Source: Liolophura sinensis
Lineage: Eukaryota; Mollusca; Polyplacophora; Chitonida; Chitonidae
Length of the DNA: 56,323 nt
Reading direction: 5' to 3'
Assembly: GCF_032854445.1 (NCBI RefSeq)
Contig: NC_088299.1
Coordinates: forward strand, 6,797,001 to 6,853,323
Both the position numbers and the translations under genes were made by a program. Shown here one piece after another: positions 28,456 through 39,495 of the stretch. Below the pieces are notes generated by a model. The model made no database searches, was not told the DNA's origin, and saw only the letters and a list, made by a program, of their open reading frames with translations. Positions within the stretch are counted from its first letter, which is position 1. The number at the start of each line of letters is the position of its first letter.

Positions 28456-29917
28456 ATTTTGATTTTGAGCTCAAAAAAGACGTTTGAAATGCCGATAGCC
28501 TGAAAAGCCAAGAGCGTGAGCTCATTGCTGAACTTAACCAAGAAAAAGACGTGTAAATTAGCCTATAAAGCCAAGAGTTTGAGCCCAGTGCTGAACGTTA
28601 CCAAGTAAAAGACGCGTAAATTAGCCTATAAAGCGAAGAGTTTGAGCCCAATGCTGAACTGAGCCAAGTAAAAGACGTGTAAATTAGCCTATAAAGCCAA
28701 GAGTTTGAGCCCAATGTTGAACTTAGCCAAGAAAAAAAACGCGTAAATTAGCCTATAAAGCGAAGATTTTGAGCTAAATGCTGAACTCAGCCAAGTAAAA
28801 GACGTGTAAATTAGCCTATAAAGCGAAGATTATGAGCTAAATGCTGAACTTAGCCAAGTAAAAGACGTGTAAATTAGCCTATAACGCGAAGAGTTTGAGC
28901 TCAGTGCTGAACTTAGCCAAGTAAAACACGTGTAAATTAGCCTATAAAGCCAAGAGTTTGAGCCCAATGCTGAACTTAGCCAAGTAAAAAACGTGTAAAT
29001 TAGCCTATAAAGCGAAGAGTTTGAGCCTAGTGCTGAACTTAGCTAAGTAAAGGCGTTTAAATTAGCTTATAAAGCAAAGAGTTTGAGCTAAATGCTGAAT
29101 TTTGCCAAGTAAAAGACGTGTAAATTAGCCTATAAAGCGAAGAGTTTGAGCCCAGTGCTGAACTTAGCCAAGTAAAGGCGTTTAAATTAGCTTATAAAGC
29201 GGAGAGTTTGAGCTCAGTGCTGAACTTAGCTAAGTAAAGGCGTTTAAATTAGCTTATAAAGCAAAGAGTTTGAGCCCAGTGCTGAACTTAGCCAAGTAAA
29301 AGACGTGTAAATTAGCCTATAAAGCGAAGAGTTTGAGCCCAGTGCTGAACTTAGCCAAGTAAAGGCGTTTAAATTAGCTTATAAAGCGAAGAGTTTGAGC
29401 TCAGTGCTGAACTTAGCCAAGTAAAGGCGTTTAAATTAGCTTATAAGTGAGTGAGTGAGTGCTTGGGGTTTAACGTCGTACTCAACAATTTTTCAGTCAT
29501 ATGACGACGAAGGAATCCTTAGGATGCATGTACGTGTAATGTGCCTCCTTGTAACAGGACGGATTTCCACCGCTCTTTTATCTAGTGCTGCTTCACTGAG
29601 ACGACTTACCGAAGGCAAGTAAGCCACCCCGCCCGAGCCATTATACTGATACGGGTCAACCAGTCGTTGCACTATCCCCTTCATGCTGAACGCTAAGCGA
29701 GGAAGTTACAACTTCCTCTTTAAAGTCTTTGGTGTGACTCGATCAAGGATTGATCCTGGATCTACCGGTCCCGAAGCGGACGCTCTACCAACTGTGCTAT
29801 CCGAGCCGGTAATTAGCTTATAAAGCGAAGAGTTTGAGCCCAATGCTGAACTTTTCCAAGTAAAAGACGTGTAGATTAGCCTATAAAGCGAAGAGTTAAA
29901 TGCTAAATGCTGAACAG
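28456..29917 (+). repeat. 63-bp satellite, monomeric section, copy B (interrupted by SINE)
   Basis: Starts at the same TTTTGATTTTGAGCTCAAAA junction as copy A. The distance from the junction to the SINE is about 250 bp (four 63-bp units) longer than in copy A. Resumes after the SINE at 29811. Confidence 0.93.
29447..29810 (-). mobile_element. SINE family 2, full-length, in satellite (copy B)
   Basis: Counterpart of 18731-19094, also 364 bp, with the same 13-bp duplication AATTAGCTTATAA at 29434-29446 and 29811-29823. The two copies differ at a few bases. The frame at 29493-29684 is a translation of it. Confidence 0.95.
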
Positions 29918-32100
29918 AGTGAAGGAAAAGACGTTTGAATTATTGAACCTAGGCGCGCAATCGTTTCTCGGTTAAGCAGTCAGATGTTTACATAATCCAA
30001 AAATATGCTATGCATAGCAGGTGGTTTAGGTGTGAGGGAACGGCGTGTTATATAAGGTTTTTAGATAACAACACATGGCCACCATGCTAATATAGTGTAA
30101 CTGTCATCGGCAGTTGTTCTCAAGAATATTTTCACCTTTACGTACAGCAAAATAAAATAATACACCACAGAGTTGTTGCTTAATCCTTTGCGTATATATT
30201 AGCTTTAGAAATTAATGTTTTATTAAGAATTTAATGTTTTACTCTACATCTATGTGAATAAATATCAAATATCACACATATTAAAGATACAGATTTAAGC
30301 CCCCCCCCCCTCCCCGCCCCCTCGAGCATGGTGAAATAAACCTGGCAATGTGAAGAGGAAAGCCCCAAGGACCTTATTTCTACACCTAATGCTTAGGGTT
30401 TTCTGAACACGCCATTGGTTAAGACTGATACTTTCAAACAAATGTAAACTCATGCCAAATGCAGATCAAACCAGTAAAAAATTTCTCTCATAAAACGGCA
30501 TTTATGTCAAAACGTTTGCCACATTGTGCACTTAGCGATTGTGAGCAAAAGTGCCATTCGTTACTTTACCAGTTTGTCAAGATCCCAACAGTTGAACTGA
30601 TATTTCCGTGGTGCTAGGCTGTGGCCGTATCGGCTGGAGGTATTATACAGAAAAGAAATTTCTTCTCCAAGGAACATTAATTTTTCGAACTGGGCATAAC
30701 GAACCAATTCAAGAAAAACAGAAAATGTAACGAACAATATTTACAGCAATATTTAATGGCATTACCGCTTGCTTTAGGGCCGAGAGCAGCTTTTATATTG
30801 CACCACTATGACATATGTACATGTAAGGTGGATTCTACTAACAGAGATCAGCTTATTTACATGTATTTTGACTCAGGTCTAACACAAATAAAATGACAAG
30901 GTCAGATAGGACGGCCTATATATAGCAGGCCTAAGGATTAGATACGCACGAGAAAAAATGAGAGGCGTAAATGTATAATTAGGGAAATACACCACATATA
31001 GCATATTCTGAACGACTTTATAATGTTTGTTTGTTTTCATAACCGAATAAATATGAATAACAAGATTATGGGTCTTGATCGGACCAAGGAGGTAGAATAC
31101 TCTGTTATTCGGACGCTGGATTCGGATTACATGGCCTCAAACATTAAAATATCAATTAAAATTTTCTTAGGGCGTTTATATAGTATCACTGGATTCTGCT
31201 AGTCAAGCTTTTAACCTTTTTGTACGAGACAAATACGGTGGCATTCTGTGTTTTAGAGGAGGTGAATGATGTGGGAGTATCGAAGAAAACAATTCTAAAC
31301 GTTTAAACCAATTGCTTATTAACTACAATAATTTCCTTTGCTTTAAATATATAAAACAAATATTTTCATATGTATAAAGTTTAGGCGTGCAGTGATGCAA
31401 CATACAAATGGACCTATTCGTAAAAACGACGTTAAACCTTTAAACTCATGTCACCATCCGCTACTTCTCAATGATTCCTTATTTACATTCCTTATTAAAA
31501 TTGCACTTATTTCACTTAAAAAGCCCTTTACATATTGTCTCAAGCTTTAGATATACATGTATATGTTTAATTGTTTGGCTAGAAACTAACGCCATGCTCA
31601 TCAGTGTTTGACCTTTAAGATGCCGGCCATTTTAATGCAATTTATGTACATAAGTATGCTGATTTAACTATATCATCTAAATATACTTTAATTGACTTTA
31701 TGTAAAGGTATAAGTTTGTGAATATATATTGACCAGAAATCTCTTCAAACCTGTAGATTTCTCCCTGTATACAAACTTGGGGAGCCGCTGGCAAACATCT
31801 GATCCTAACTCAATCTTTCCTTTATTATTCATTTCTAGTGCTGATAGTTTCCATGGGCAAAGTTCAGAGACCGGTGGTTCAAAACTGGTTTGAGACTTAA
31901 TACCAGATTTTACTTTAAGACGAGTCTACAATTTTGTACTTAGCCAACAAAATTGTGTAACATTATTTGAATAGAATTTAAAACTGCTACTTTTTCACTT
32001 TGATTTTGGACAACTGCATAGGCTGCTGAGTTTGGCTGAAAATTTAAATATAAAATATGACGTAATACAAGTATTGGCTAATACACTTTCGAACAAATCG
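29918..32100. other. Single-copy-like block, copy B
   Basis: Counterpart of 19201-21384 with scattered single-base differences (for example GGTCACCATG in A and GGCCACCATG in B) and almost no indels. No gene recognised. Confidence 0.8.
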
Positions 32101-32183
32101 GTTATATCCTGGTGAGTGCTTTATAACAATAACAATAACAGTGTCTGCTTGAATGTCCATTGTCTGTTGTCGTGAGTCTGTTG
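32100..32183 (-). other. Inverted remnant of the copy A-only segment
   Basis: GGTTATATCCTGGTGAGTGC, and TGTCTGCTTGAATGTCCATT through GTGAGTCTGTTG, are the reverse complement of 23499-23569. An extra AACAATAACA stretch sits in the middle. It joins the two flanks that in copy A are 2.86 kb apart. Confidence 0.9.
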
Positions 32184-32689
32184 TTATCTGCTTAATGTAG
32201 GGTAAAAAAAACAGTAAGGACTTGGTTTCTTCAAAACTGAGATCGTCGCATTCCAAGCATAGGGATGGGCACTACAGGACTCATACTGTAATCTGTCAAA
32301 CATATGATAACAGCTAAGTAAAGGCAAATGTGTATGTCCCATTCTTTCTCACCTGTTACATAAAACAAAAGACCTTATCATGTAAGGCCTTTAAATGCTA
32401 ACGCCCAACTCAGCTGCATTTATACCGGCATTTATAAAGCATTTAATGTTAGTTTTGCTCTAAGTCTTGCCACGACACTCGTATTAGTGGACGTGACAAA
32501 CCCGACGTTCTCATTATTTCTACATTTATTTGCCAGGTTGGTAACAATGCAGCCCCGACTGCGATGCAAATCCAATCTCTGCTGGACCAACTGCTGGTTT
32601 CTGATCTTGCTGGACACTGAACAGTTGACGAATCCTCCATTAGTTGTGGTATCTGTGACCCAAAAGTGTTTTTTGCATGTTACATGTGT
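32184..32689. other. Block matching copy A 24240-24750
   Basis: Near-identical to copy A with scattered differences. Minus-strand frames at 32432-32884 and 32449-32640 differ from the copy A frames because of small indels, which argues against coding. Confidence 0.75.
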
Positions 32690-33905
32690 TTTTGTCAATA
32701 TGGTAGCTGTAACAGAAAAAGGTGTTAAATGTGGTTTTGGATGGCAATAGCAGGACGCCGTGCCAGTATGGTAGCTGACAGAAAAGAGTATTATATGTGG
32801 TTTTGGGTGGCAATAGAGGGACGCCGTGTCAGTGTTGTAGCTGTGACCGTATTGGGTTTTATATGTGGCTTTGGGTGCCAACAAAGGGACGAAGTGTCAG
32901 TGTGGTAGCTGTGACCGAATAGCGTGTTATATGTATATGTCGGTTTTGGGTGGCACCAGAGGGGCGCCGTGTCAGTATGGTAGCTGTGACTGAATAGCGT
33001 GTTATATGAATATGTGGGTTTTTGGGTGGCAACAGAGGAACGTTGTGTCAGTGTGGTAGCTGTGATCGAATAGCATGTTATATATGGGATTTGGGTGGCA
33101 ACAGAGGGGCACCGTGTCAGTATGGTAGCTGTGACTGAATAGCGTGTTATATGAATATGTGGGTTTTTGGGTGGCAACAGAGGAACGTTGTGTCAGTGTG
33201 GTAGCTGTGATCGAATAGCATGTTATATATGGGATTTGGGTGGCAACAGAGGGGCACCGTGTCAGTATGGTAGCTGTGACTGAATAGCGTGTTATATGAA
33301 TATGTGGGTTTTTGGGTGGCAACAGAGGAACGTTGTGTCAGTGTGGTAGCTGTGATCGAATAGCATGTTATATATGGGATTTGGGTGGCAACAGAGGGGC
33401 ACCGTGTCAGTATGGTAGCTGTGACTGAATAGCGTGTTATATGAATATGTGGGTTTTTGGGTGGCAACAGAGGAACGTTGTGTCAGTTTGGTAGCTGTGA
33501 CTGAATAGAGTGTTATATGAATATGTGGGTTTTTGGGTGGCAACAGAGGAACGTTGTGTCAGTGTGGTAGCTGTGATCGAATAGCATGTTATATATGGGA
33601 TTTGGGTGGCAACAGAGGGGCACCGTGTCAGTATGGTAGCTGTGACTGAATAGCGTGTTATATGAATATGTGGGTTTTTGGGTGGCAACAGAGGAACGTT
33701 GTGTCAGTGTGGTAGCTGTGATCGAATAGCATGTTATATATGGGATTTGGGTGGCAACAGAGGGGCACCGTGTCAGTATGGTAGCTGTGACTGAATAGCG
33801 TGTTATATGAATATGTGGGTTTTTGGGTGGCAACAGAGGAACGTTGTGTCAGTGTGGTAGCTGTGACTGAATAGAGTGTTATATGAATATGTGGATTTTA
33901 GGGTG
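32690..33905 (+). repeat. Satellite with 145-bp dimer units, copy B
   Basis: Early units are diverged as in copy A. From about 33000 a dimer of 145 bp (about 76 + 69) repeats nearly perfectly: ATATGAATATGTGGGTTTTT then TATATATGGGATTTGGGTGG. Equivalent frames start at 33002, 33147, 33292 and 33437 (145 apart), then 33513 (76 later), so one half-unit break is present. The minus-strand frames of 83-128 residues are repeat translations. Confidence 0.94.
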
Positions 33906-33914
33906 GTGATTTAT

Positions 33915-33985
33915 TTTCTTTTATTGGTGTTTTACGCCGTAGAATATTTCACTTATACGACGGCTTTGCATTATGGTGGGGTGAC
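33915..33985 (-). mobile_element. SINE family 1 3' fragment, copy B
   Basis: Counterpart of 25325-25397, with its own small deletions: TTTTACGCCGTAGAATATTT lacks CTCAA. Confidence 0.82.
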
Positions 33986-34054
33986 CGTATAAGGTGATAT
34001 GTAATAAATTTGTATATATTTGTATGTTTGATATTATTTATATATCTATGTACA

Positions 34055-34130
34055 TGTATGGTTAGGGTTTTACGTCGTACTTGACAGTTTTTCAGTCATT
34101 TGACGACGAGGAGTAGGCCTAATTGTGGTA
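34055..34130 (-). mobile_element. SINE family 2 3' fragment, copy B
   Basis: GGGTTTTACGTCGTACTTGA and the following CAGTTTTTCAGTCATTTGAC and GACGAGGAGTAGG. More complete than the copy A version at 25472-25535. Confidence 0.82.
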
Positions 34131-34269
34131 AGTATAACAAAAAGGACAGAGAGTAAAACTAGTGTAGTGACGAAGGTGTGCTGGTTGGCCAAAAGCGGTC
34201 ACTTTAACCTAGGAGATCGCCTATTACCTAGGCAACGCGGTGGTTTACTCTGTAAACTTGACTTTCTTT

Positions 34270-34870
34270 TAGCCACCATGAAATGAAATGTTTATGTGGA
34301 CATATTTGGCTGAGAATAAATGTTCAGAGTTCAGGTGAACAAACCATTCGCACCAACAAAACGTATTTGTATGAAATATATAAAAGAACACCCGCAGCAT
34401 TGTGGTGAGGATAACCCCTGAAATGTCCATCTCAAATCCAAACTTTATGAGGAAAACAGTTGGAGTTAGAGCTCTGACACGAAATCATACCTAACCATAT
34501 ACTATGTGCCAGGGAAATGGCTGTCTGGTTACCATGACAACCGCGAAAATGGCCAAGTATGAGTCGCGACACATCGTCATCTGTGTATGTATGTATCCAC
34601 CAAAAATTAAAACTCTACGCAGAAAACTGTTATAGCGAAATCACATCCCTTTATATAGTATACATAGGGAAATGGCAATCTGGTAACCATGACAACTGCG
34701 GAAATAGACACATATGAGTCGCGACACATCTTCATCTGTGTATCTATGTATATACCAAAAGTTAAAACTCAGTGTGGAAAACTGTTGGAGTTATAGCCAG
34801 GACACGAATACGGACGAACAAAATCGCTATAACATAATGCGCTCCGTCTAATGGAGGGGCGTATAAAAAT
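34270..34870 (+). repeat. Dispersed-repeat-like region with two ~154-bp modules, copy B
   Basis: Modules starting near 34512 and 34666 share GGGAAATGGC, CCATGACAAC, GAGTCGCGACACATC and AAAACTCTACGCAGAAAACTG-like phrases. Homology to copy A ends at about 34706, where copy A meets the gap. The later part (CGCTCCGTCTAATGGAGGGG) is present only here. Confidence 0.65.
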
Positions 34871-35025
34871 GTGTCAAAACTGCGGTTTACTTTAGCCGCT
34901 TTATGTTGGGTCATCCATGGAAAATGTGGTAACATAGCCGTAATCCCTTCCTGTTGTAAATAAAAATGTGGCAGTCACGACGAGCTAAGAAATTTAACGA
35001 CGAATAAAAAACTTTAATGCGAAGA

Positions 35026-35352
35026 GGGCCGGTAGCCAGTGATTAGAGGCACTGGCGCTTCAATCGGTGGGTTGTCGGTTCAAATCCGGCCTTGATCAAG
35101 GAATTTGTACACTCCCTTCGCTCTCACCGCTTGTGATGCTTTGGCGTTTGCGCAGTTAAAGATTCATTGAAGACCACTTCTCTTCAATCTAAACGGTGTG
35201 CATATATGTTCGTCTGCGGTGGTCAAGTTCGTCAGTAACGTGCCAAAGGTAAGGGTTCACGTCTGTTACTCCAGTTTCCTCACCTACAAACTTTAGCGTC
35301 ATCATCTAAGTGAAAAATCCTTGAGTCTGTATGAGGTGAATCAGCAATAAAT
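35026..35352 (+). mobile_element. SINE family 3, near full-length
   Basis: The tRNA-like head GGCCGGTAGCCAGTGATTAG (box A-like) has box B-like GGTTCAAATCC about 40 bp later. The body contains TTGAAGACCACTTCTCTTCA and GTTCGTCAGTAACGTGCC. The 3' domain is TAAGTGAAAAATCCTTGAGT and the tail GCAATAAATG. Reference copy for the family here. Confidence 0.82.
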
Positions 35353-36179
35353 GATTTTTTTATACTGGAATGTGATTCCGTCACTCATTTTAGTAAATCA
35401 CTCTTGTATAGACGTACCAATAACAAAGATGAAGCAGTATTTTGACATTCCCACATGCCTATTACAATATATGCAAATGCTGACGTCCAGCACAAGGACA
35501 TCGTCGAACTGGCAGAAGGAAAAAAACAACACAGCATATGGTATTAATCATGCTACAATAAACAAACGTTGACCTGTGGAGTTCCAATACCAACAGGCTT
35601 TCCGGTGAACTACTTATTTACATTTCCCTAATGGGACAAGGATTTATCTGCACCGATCTTAGTTACAGATACCGTGGAACAGCTTGGTTTATTGCAAGAT
35701 GCCATCCATACAGTTTGATAGAGATTGGAGGTTGAGTGGGGGATAATCAAGTTTACTGATCTTTAATTTCATATATTAACCTGGGGCGGAGGAACTGTTA
35801 AGGGTTTGGACATATCCTAAGTAGAGTTGGATTGAATTGACATTTGAACCAGCCTAACAGGGAAAATATGAAGATATATCTAGGTTTAGGGCAACCGGGG
35901 TAAATCAACCAAATAAAACGGCCAGGGATGGGTTTTTTAAAGAAGAATATCCACACACAGGCGTGCGTGCCAAGGGACAGTTTCTTGGTCAACCAGACAG
36001 ACGATCCGTTAATCAGACTGCCTGACCACGCAGCTATCTGACCACTGGGCTATACAGTACATCGAGTTTCTTGGATTGTATAGTGTGCGTTCCTTGATCA
36101 GAGCTATCAATGGATTCGTGTACAATTTTGTCAGCCATTGATTTATGCGCAGGATGATAACGTACACTTTCACGTGAAT
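35353..36179. other. Unannotated intergenic stretch
   Basis: Short frames at 35351-35572 (+), 35798-35992 (-) and 36034-36225 (-) show no domain or splice context. Nothing else recognised. Confidence 0.5.
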
Positions 36180-36194
36180 TACACAAGAGAGTGA

Positions 36195-36218
36195 GTGAGT
36201 GCTTGGGGTTTAACGTCG
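36195..36218 (-). mobile_element. Tiny SINE family 2 3'-end insertion with target-site duplication
   Basis: The 24-bp GTGAGTGCTTGGGGTTTAAC plus GTCG is the extreme 3' end of SINE family 2 (reverse). It is flanked by a perfect 15-bp direct repeat TACACAAGAGAGTGA at 36180-36194 and 36219-36233. This is the signature of a severely 5'-truncated retrotransposition event. Confidence 0.85.
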
Positions 36219-36710
36219 TACACAAGAGAGTGATTTGTTTGCTGAATTCATCGACTACAGAATTTTTTCATCGATAACTAAATTAATGTATCGATTATTT
36301 AGTTGATATCTCATTTGATCAATAGATTTATTGATGATTAGAATAACGGCTTGACCCTTTGATCAATTCCTTCATTCCATTCACTCATTCGTAAAAGGCA
36401 AAGAAAAACTGTTCGATTTTTTTTTCACATTTTCCAACCGAAATGGGATTTTCTAGGTTGGTCTTTGGGACCCACTGGGTATCAAAGACATTATATCAAT
36501 ATTTTCTGCTTGAAATGGCTCTTTTCAAACGCCATGCGTCCAGTGCATCCATGGCTTTATATGTATACGTCATTTTCCACTGCAAACATCTGGCAGTGCG
36601 TATTAAGAGGCAAAACTTTCATTTCACGAATTACAGTGCAGGCTATAACGTACACAAAGGGGAAAATGTATGTCAGACATTGACCCGGAAAAATAAAAAG
36701 GCGGGGTACG

Positions 36711-36842
36711 TAACACCAGTAGCCTGCGGATGATCGTGGGTTTCCCCCTGACTCTGTCCGTTTTGTTCCCACCATAATGTTGACCCCCTTCATATAAGTG
36801 AAATATTCTTGAGCACAGCGTAAAAGCCTAACCAAATAAGTC
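36711..36842 (+). mobile_element. SINE family 1, head missing, diverged
   Basis: CCAGTAGCCTGCGGATGATC, then GTGGGTTTCCCCCTGACTC, CCACCATAATGTTGACCCC, and ATATAAGTGAAATATTCTTG. The frames at 36443-36853 run across it without coding evidence. Confidence 0.85.
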
Positions 36843-37375
36843 AAATCGATCAATCAACCAGTAAAGGAACTCGAATTTAGAATGGGTCACCACACTCTTA
36901 TATACATCAGGGTATTTCGCTCCCAGTCGAAAAATGGCTAGGCTTATCATGAACAAGTGATTATAAGTGCCCCATTATACAGACTACTTTACCCCTTTTC
37001 AATATTTTTACACCTAATTTAACTACATATACAAGGGTAACTTATTATGAATAAATAATAAATGTGAACACTAATCCTTTAACAATGTCAATGGTTCTGT
37101 TTTTACCTTGATCATAAGAGAGTTCCCTTCAATCGACCATAACCCACTTACATGATGGCTCGTCCTTTAAGTTTTCAAGATTTGGAATTGTTTGGTTATT
37201 GTTAAATGTAATTTCTCTCTTTCTGAGGGGCAAAATCAATTGTATATATGACAGAAATGGAGCGCCATTTTCGCGCGCTTGTAATGGCGTATACGTGACT
37301 AGTACATAGCCGCTCTATTCCCTTGTTGGATTGGTATACACCAAATTTCACATCTGAGTTCATTTTAATAGTTGG

Positions 37376-37447
37376 TCATGGGTTTTCCCGTCTGCCCGTT
37401 TTTTTACCCCCTATAATGCTGGGTGCCGTCGAATAGGTGAAATAACA
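37376..37447 (+). mobile_element. SINE family 1 3' fragment, decayed
   Basis: TCATGGGTTTTCCCGTCTGC, CCCCTATAATGCTGGGTGCC and GTCGAATAGGTGAAATAA match the body/3' junction with several differences. Confidence 0.65.
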
Positions 37448-37831
37448 CTTCCTTCTTTACTGCAGTTATCACAGCGTACACGCAATGAATGAAGCCATTA
37501 TTTCTTAATTTTTTTAAAATGTAAGGGTCCTCCGGCCATTGGATTTCGTTGTCAACAGTCTATCTTCAAACATCTAGCTCGTACATTGCCTGAAATTCGA
37601 ATGCAAAATATGGTGGATGTTGGTTTAACTGGTTCGATTCAAAAGTTTTAACGGCTGGATTAATGTTAAAGGGTGATTTACCGAAGCAGGCTTGACACGT
37701 CCACACATCGGATGACCTAGGGAATCAGTGCATACCAATTATAACGACGGGTCCGACGTGTGACATTCGGTAGAACATAATTAGGATGTGGACTGGACTA
37801 GCTTGAATATATAGACCGATATGTATACTTA

Positions 37832-37872
37832 GCCATTTTTCAGACGTTTGGCGACGAGGAGTCTTGATCTAC
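37832..37872 (-). mobile_element. SINE family 2 3' fragment, decayed
   Basis: CCATTTTTCAGACGTTTGGC followed by GACGAGGAGTCTT resembles CAATTTTTCAGTCATATGAC, GACGAGGAGT in the intact copies. Confidence 0.55.
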
Positions 37873-39276
37873 AGGGTAGAGTGCTCTCCCATTACATACG
37901 TGGATCAGTTACCACCCTAGTGTAATTTATGGTATATTATGTTACTGGAGAGGGTTATTCGATCACAGCGAACCGTCTGAAGTGGTTCTTCCCTTGTGCA
38001 GAGTCTCTTGGGATTACATGCCTGGGAGAAACACAACCAGGTATCGATTACTGGGTGTTATGTAATGATTAAGGCCAGGCTTTTTCACGAAAGGTCAAAC
38101 TTGTGAGTATGGTCGACAACGTACTCCACCGTTAGGCCGACATACATTTATTATCATTGAAATTGACGCCCTCGGCAACCTACGCGACCATCAGACCTAC
38201 ACACATTTATCATCGTGTAAATAGAGCCCGTTTACGACTGACCTCATTAATGGCACAACTTTTAGTTCAGAGAGAATAAAATGCTATGCTCCTTTAAGGG
38301 CGAATATTTTGTAGGTATAATTATGCATCCGGATCTATTCAGAAATAGAACCAGGAATCGGGGAATTGCCATTTTTCAGATCCAGTGGAATTAAGTCGGG
38401 GAGAGAAATGGTAATTTTTTAACGAGTGTAATCATTTTTATTTCTGTATCTATTAAGGTTCTCAGCTGAAAGCTGGAAGCCAAATGTTCTTGCTCGAAAT
38501 ATTTGAATGATTCAAGCAGTGTTTTTCTGGAAAACTGTAAATCACAACTGCTTAGACTTTGGTAGTTAACTTTCCGTGGATATTATATTTAAAAGTTTTG
38601 AAGTTTGTTCCTCTGGATCACTCTAGAGCCAGAGAAAGGAAACACAACTGGTTTTTTCCTCTATGGTTTGATGGCCATATTCGAGCAAAACCTTCAAACA
38701 TATTCTGCTTAAGGCGGATTCTTCTGAAATTCGATATGCATGTAGAGCAATAATGGTTGAAAAAGACATTAAACTCCGAATGAAAACGATTCATGAGACT
38801 GTTTGTAAGCTGTCGTTGCAGGTAGTTCTAGTTTATTCTAGTTCTAGACTGTATCTTAACTGCATACTGAAGAATTTTTAATTTATACATGGGCGGTCAC
38901 ACTTTTATAGGTAGATTAAACCGGAGTGCCCGGCTAAAACCACCGACTTTTGGCAAGTTACTGACCAACTTCCCCATATGTGAAGTAGAATCTCTCTAAT
39001 ATAACACCTTAGCCATCAAATATCAGGCCCTATACCTGAATCGAAACAGAGGAACACACATACGCACACCATATGTTCTTTCAATCCTTGTGCTATATGG
39101 GTTGAATCCGAGGTTCACAAATACAAGTCTGACACATTATTGTGACTGTAATTTGAACACGTTGTCGGGTATTTTGGTAAGAACCAAAGTTTTCTCCAGA
39201 CTGTGCATTTCCTTAGGACAGAAATACGTTAGATGTGAACCTCAAGTCAAATAGATTGATTGTCTTATACTATAGT
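37873..39276. other. Unannotated intergenic stretch
   Basis: No gene recognised. The frame at 38559-38753 lacks domain or splice support. Confidence 0.5.
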
Positions 39277-39476
39277 AACCCGGGAACCTCTCCTTAATGC
39301 GGTCACTCTGAGTTCAGTTTACACTCTGGCCGTAAGTGGGAAGGTCTGCGGATGGTCGTGGGTTTCCCCCGGGCTCTGCCCAGTTTCCTCCCACCATAAT
39401 GCTGGCCTCCGTCGTATAAGTGAGATATTTTTGGGTATGGCGCAAAACATCAACCAAATAAATAAATAAATAAAAT
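39277..39476 (+). mobile_element. SINE family 1, diverged
   Basis: The head is reduced to ACCTCTCCTTAATGCGGTCA and GAGTTC. The body carries a deletion (GGTCTGCGGATGGTCGTGGG), the 3' domain is CGTCGTATAAGTGAGATATT and the tail is (AAAT)n. Confidence 0.87.
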
Positions 39477-39495
39477 ATACTATAGCACGCGTATT

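Noticed and set aside
33002-33833. Series of 83-128 codon minus-strand frames with the same sequence
   Set aside because: Translations of the 145-bp satellite dimer, starting at each unit.
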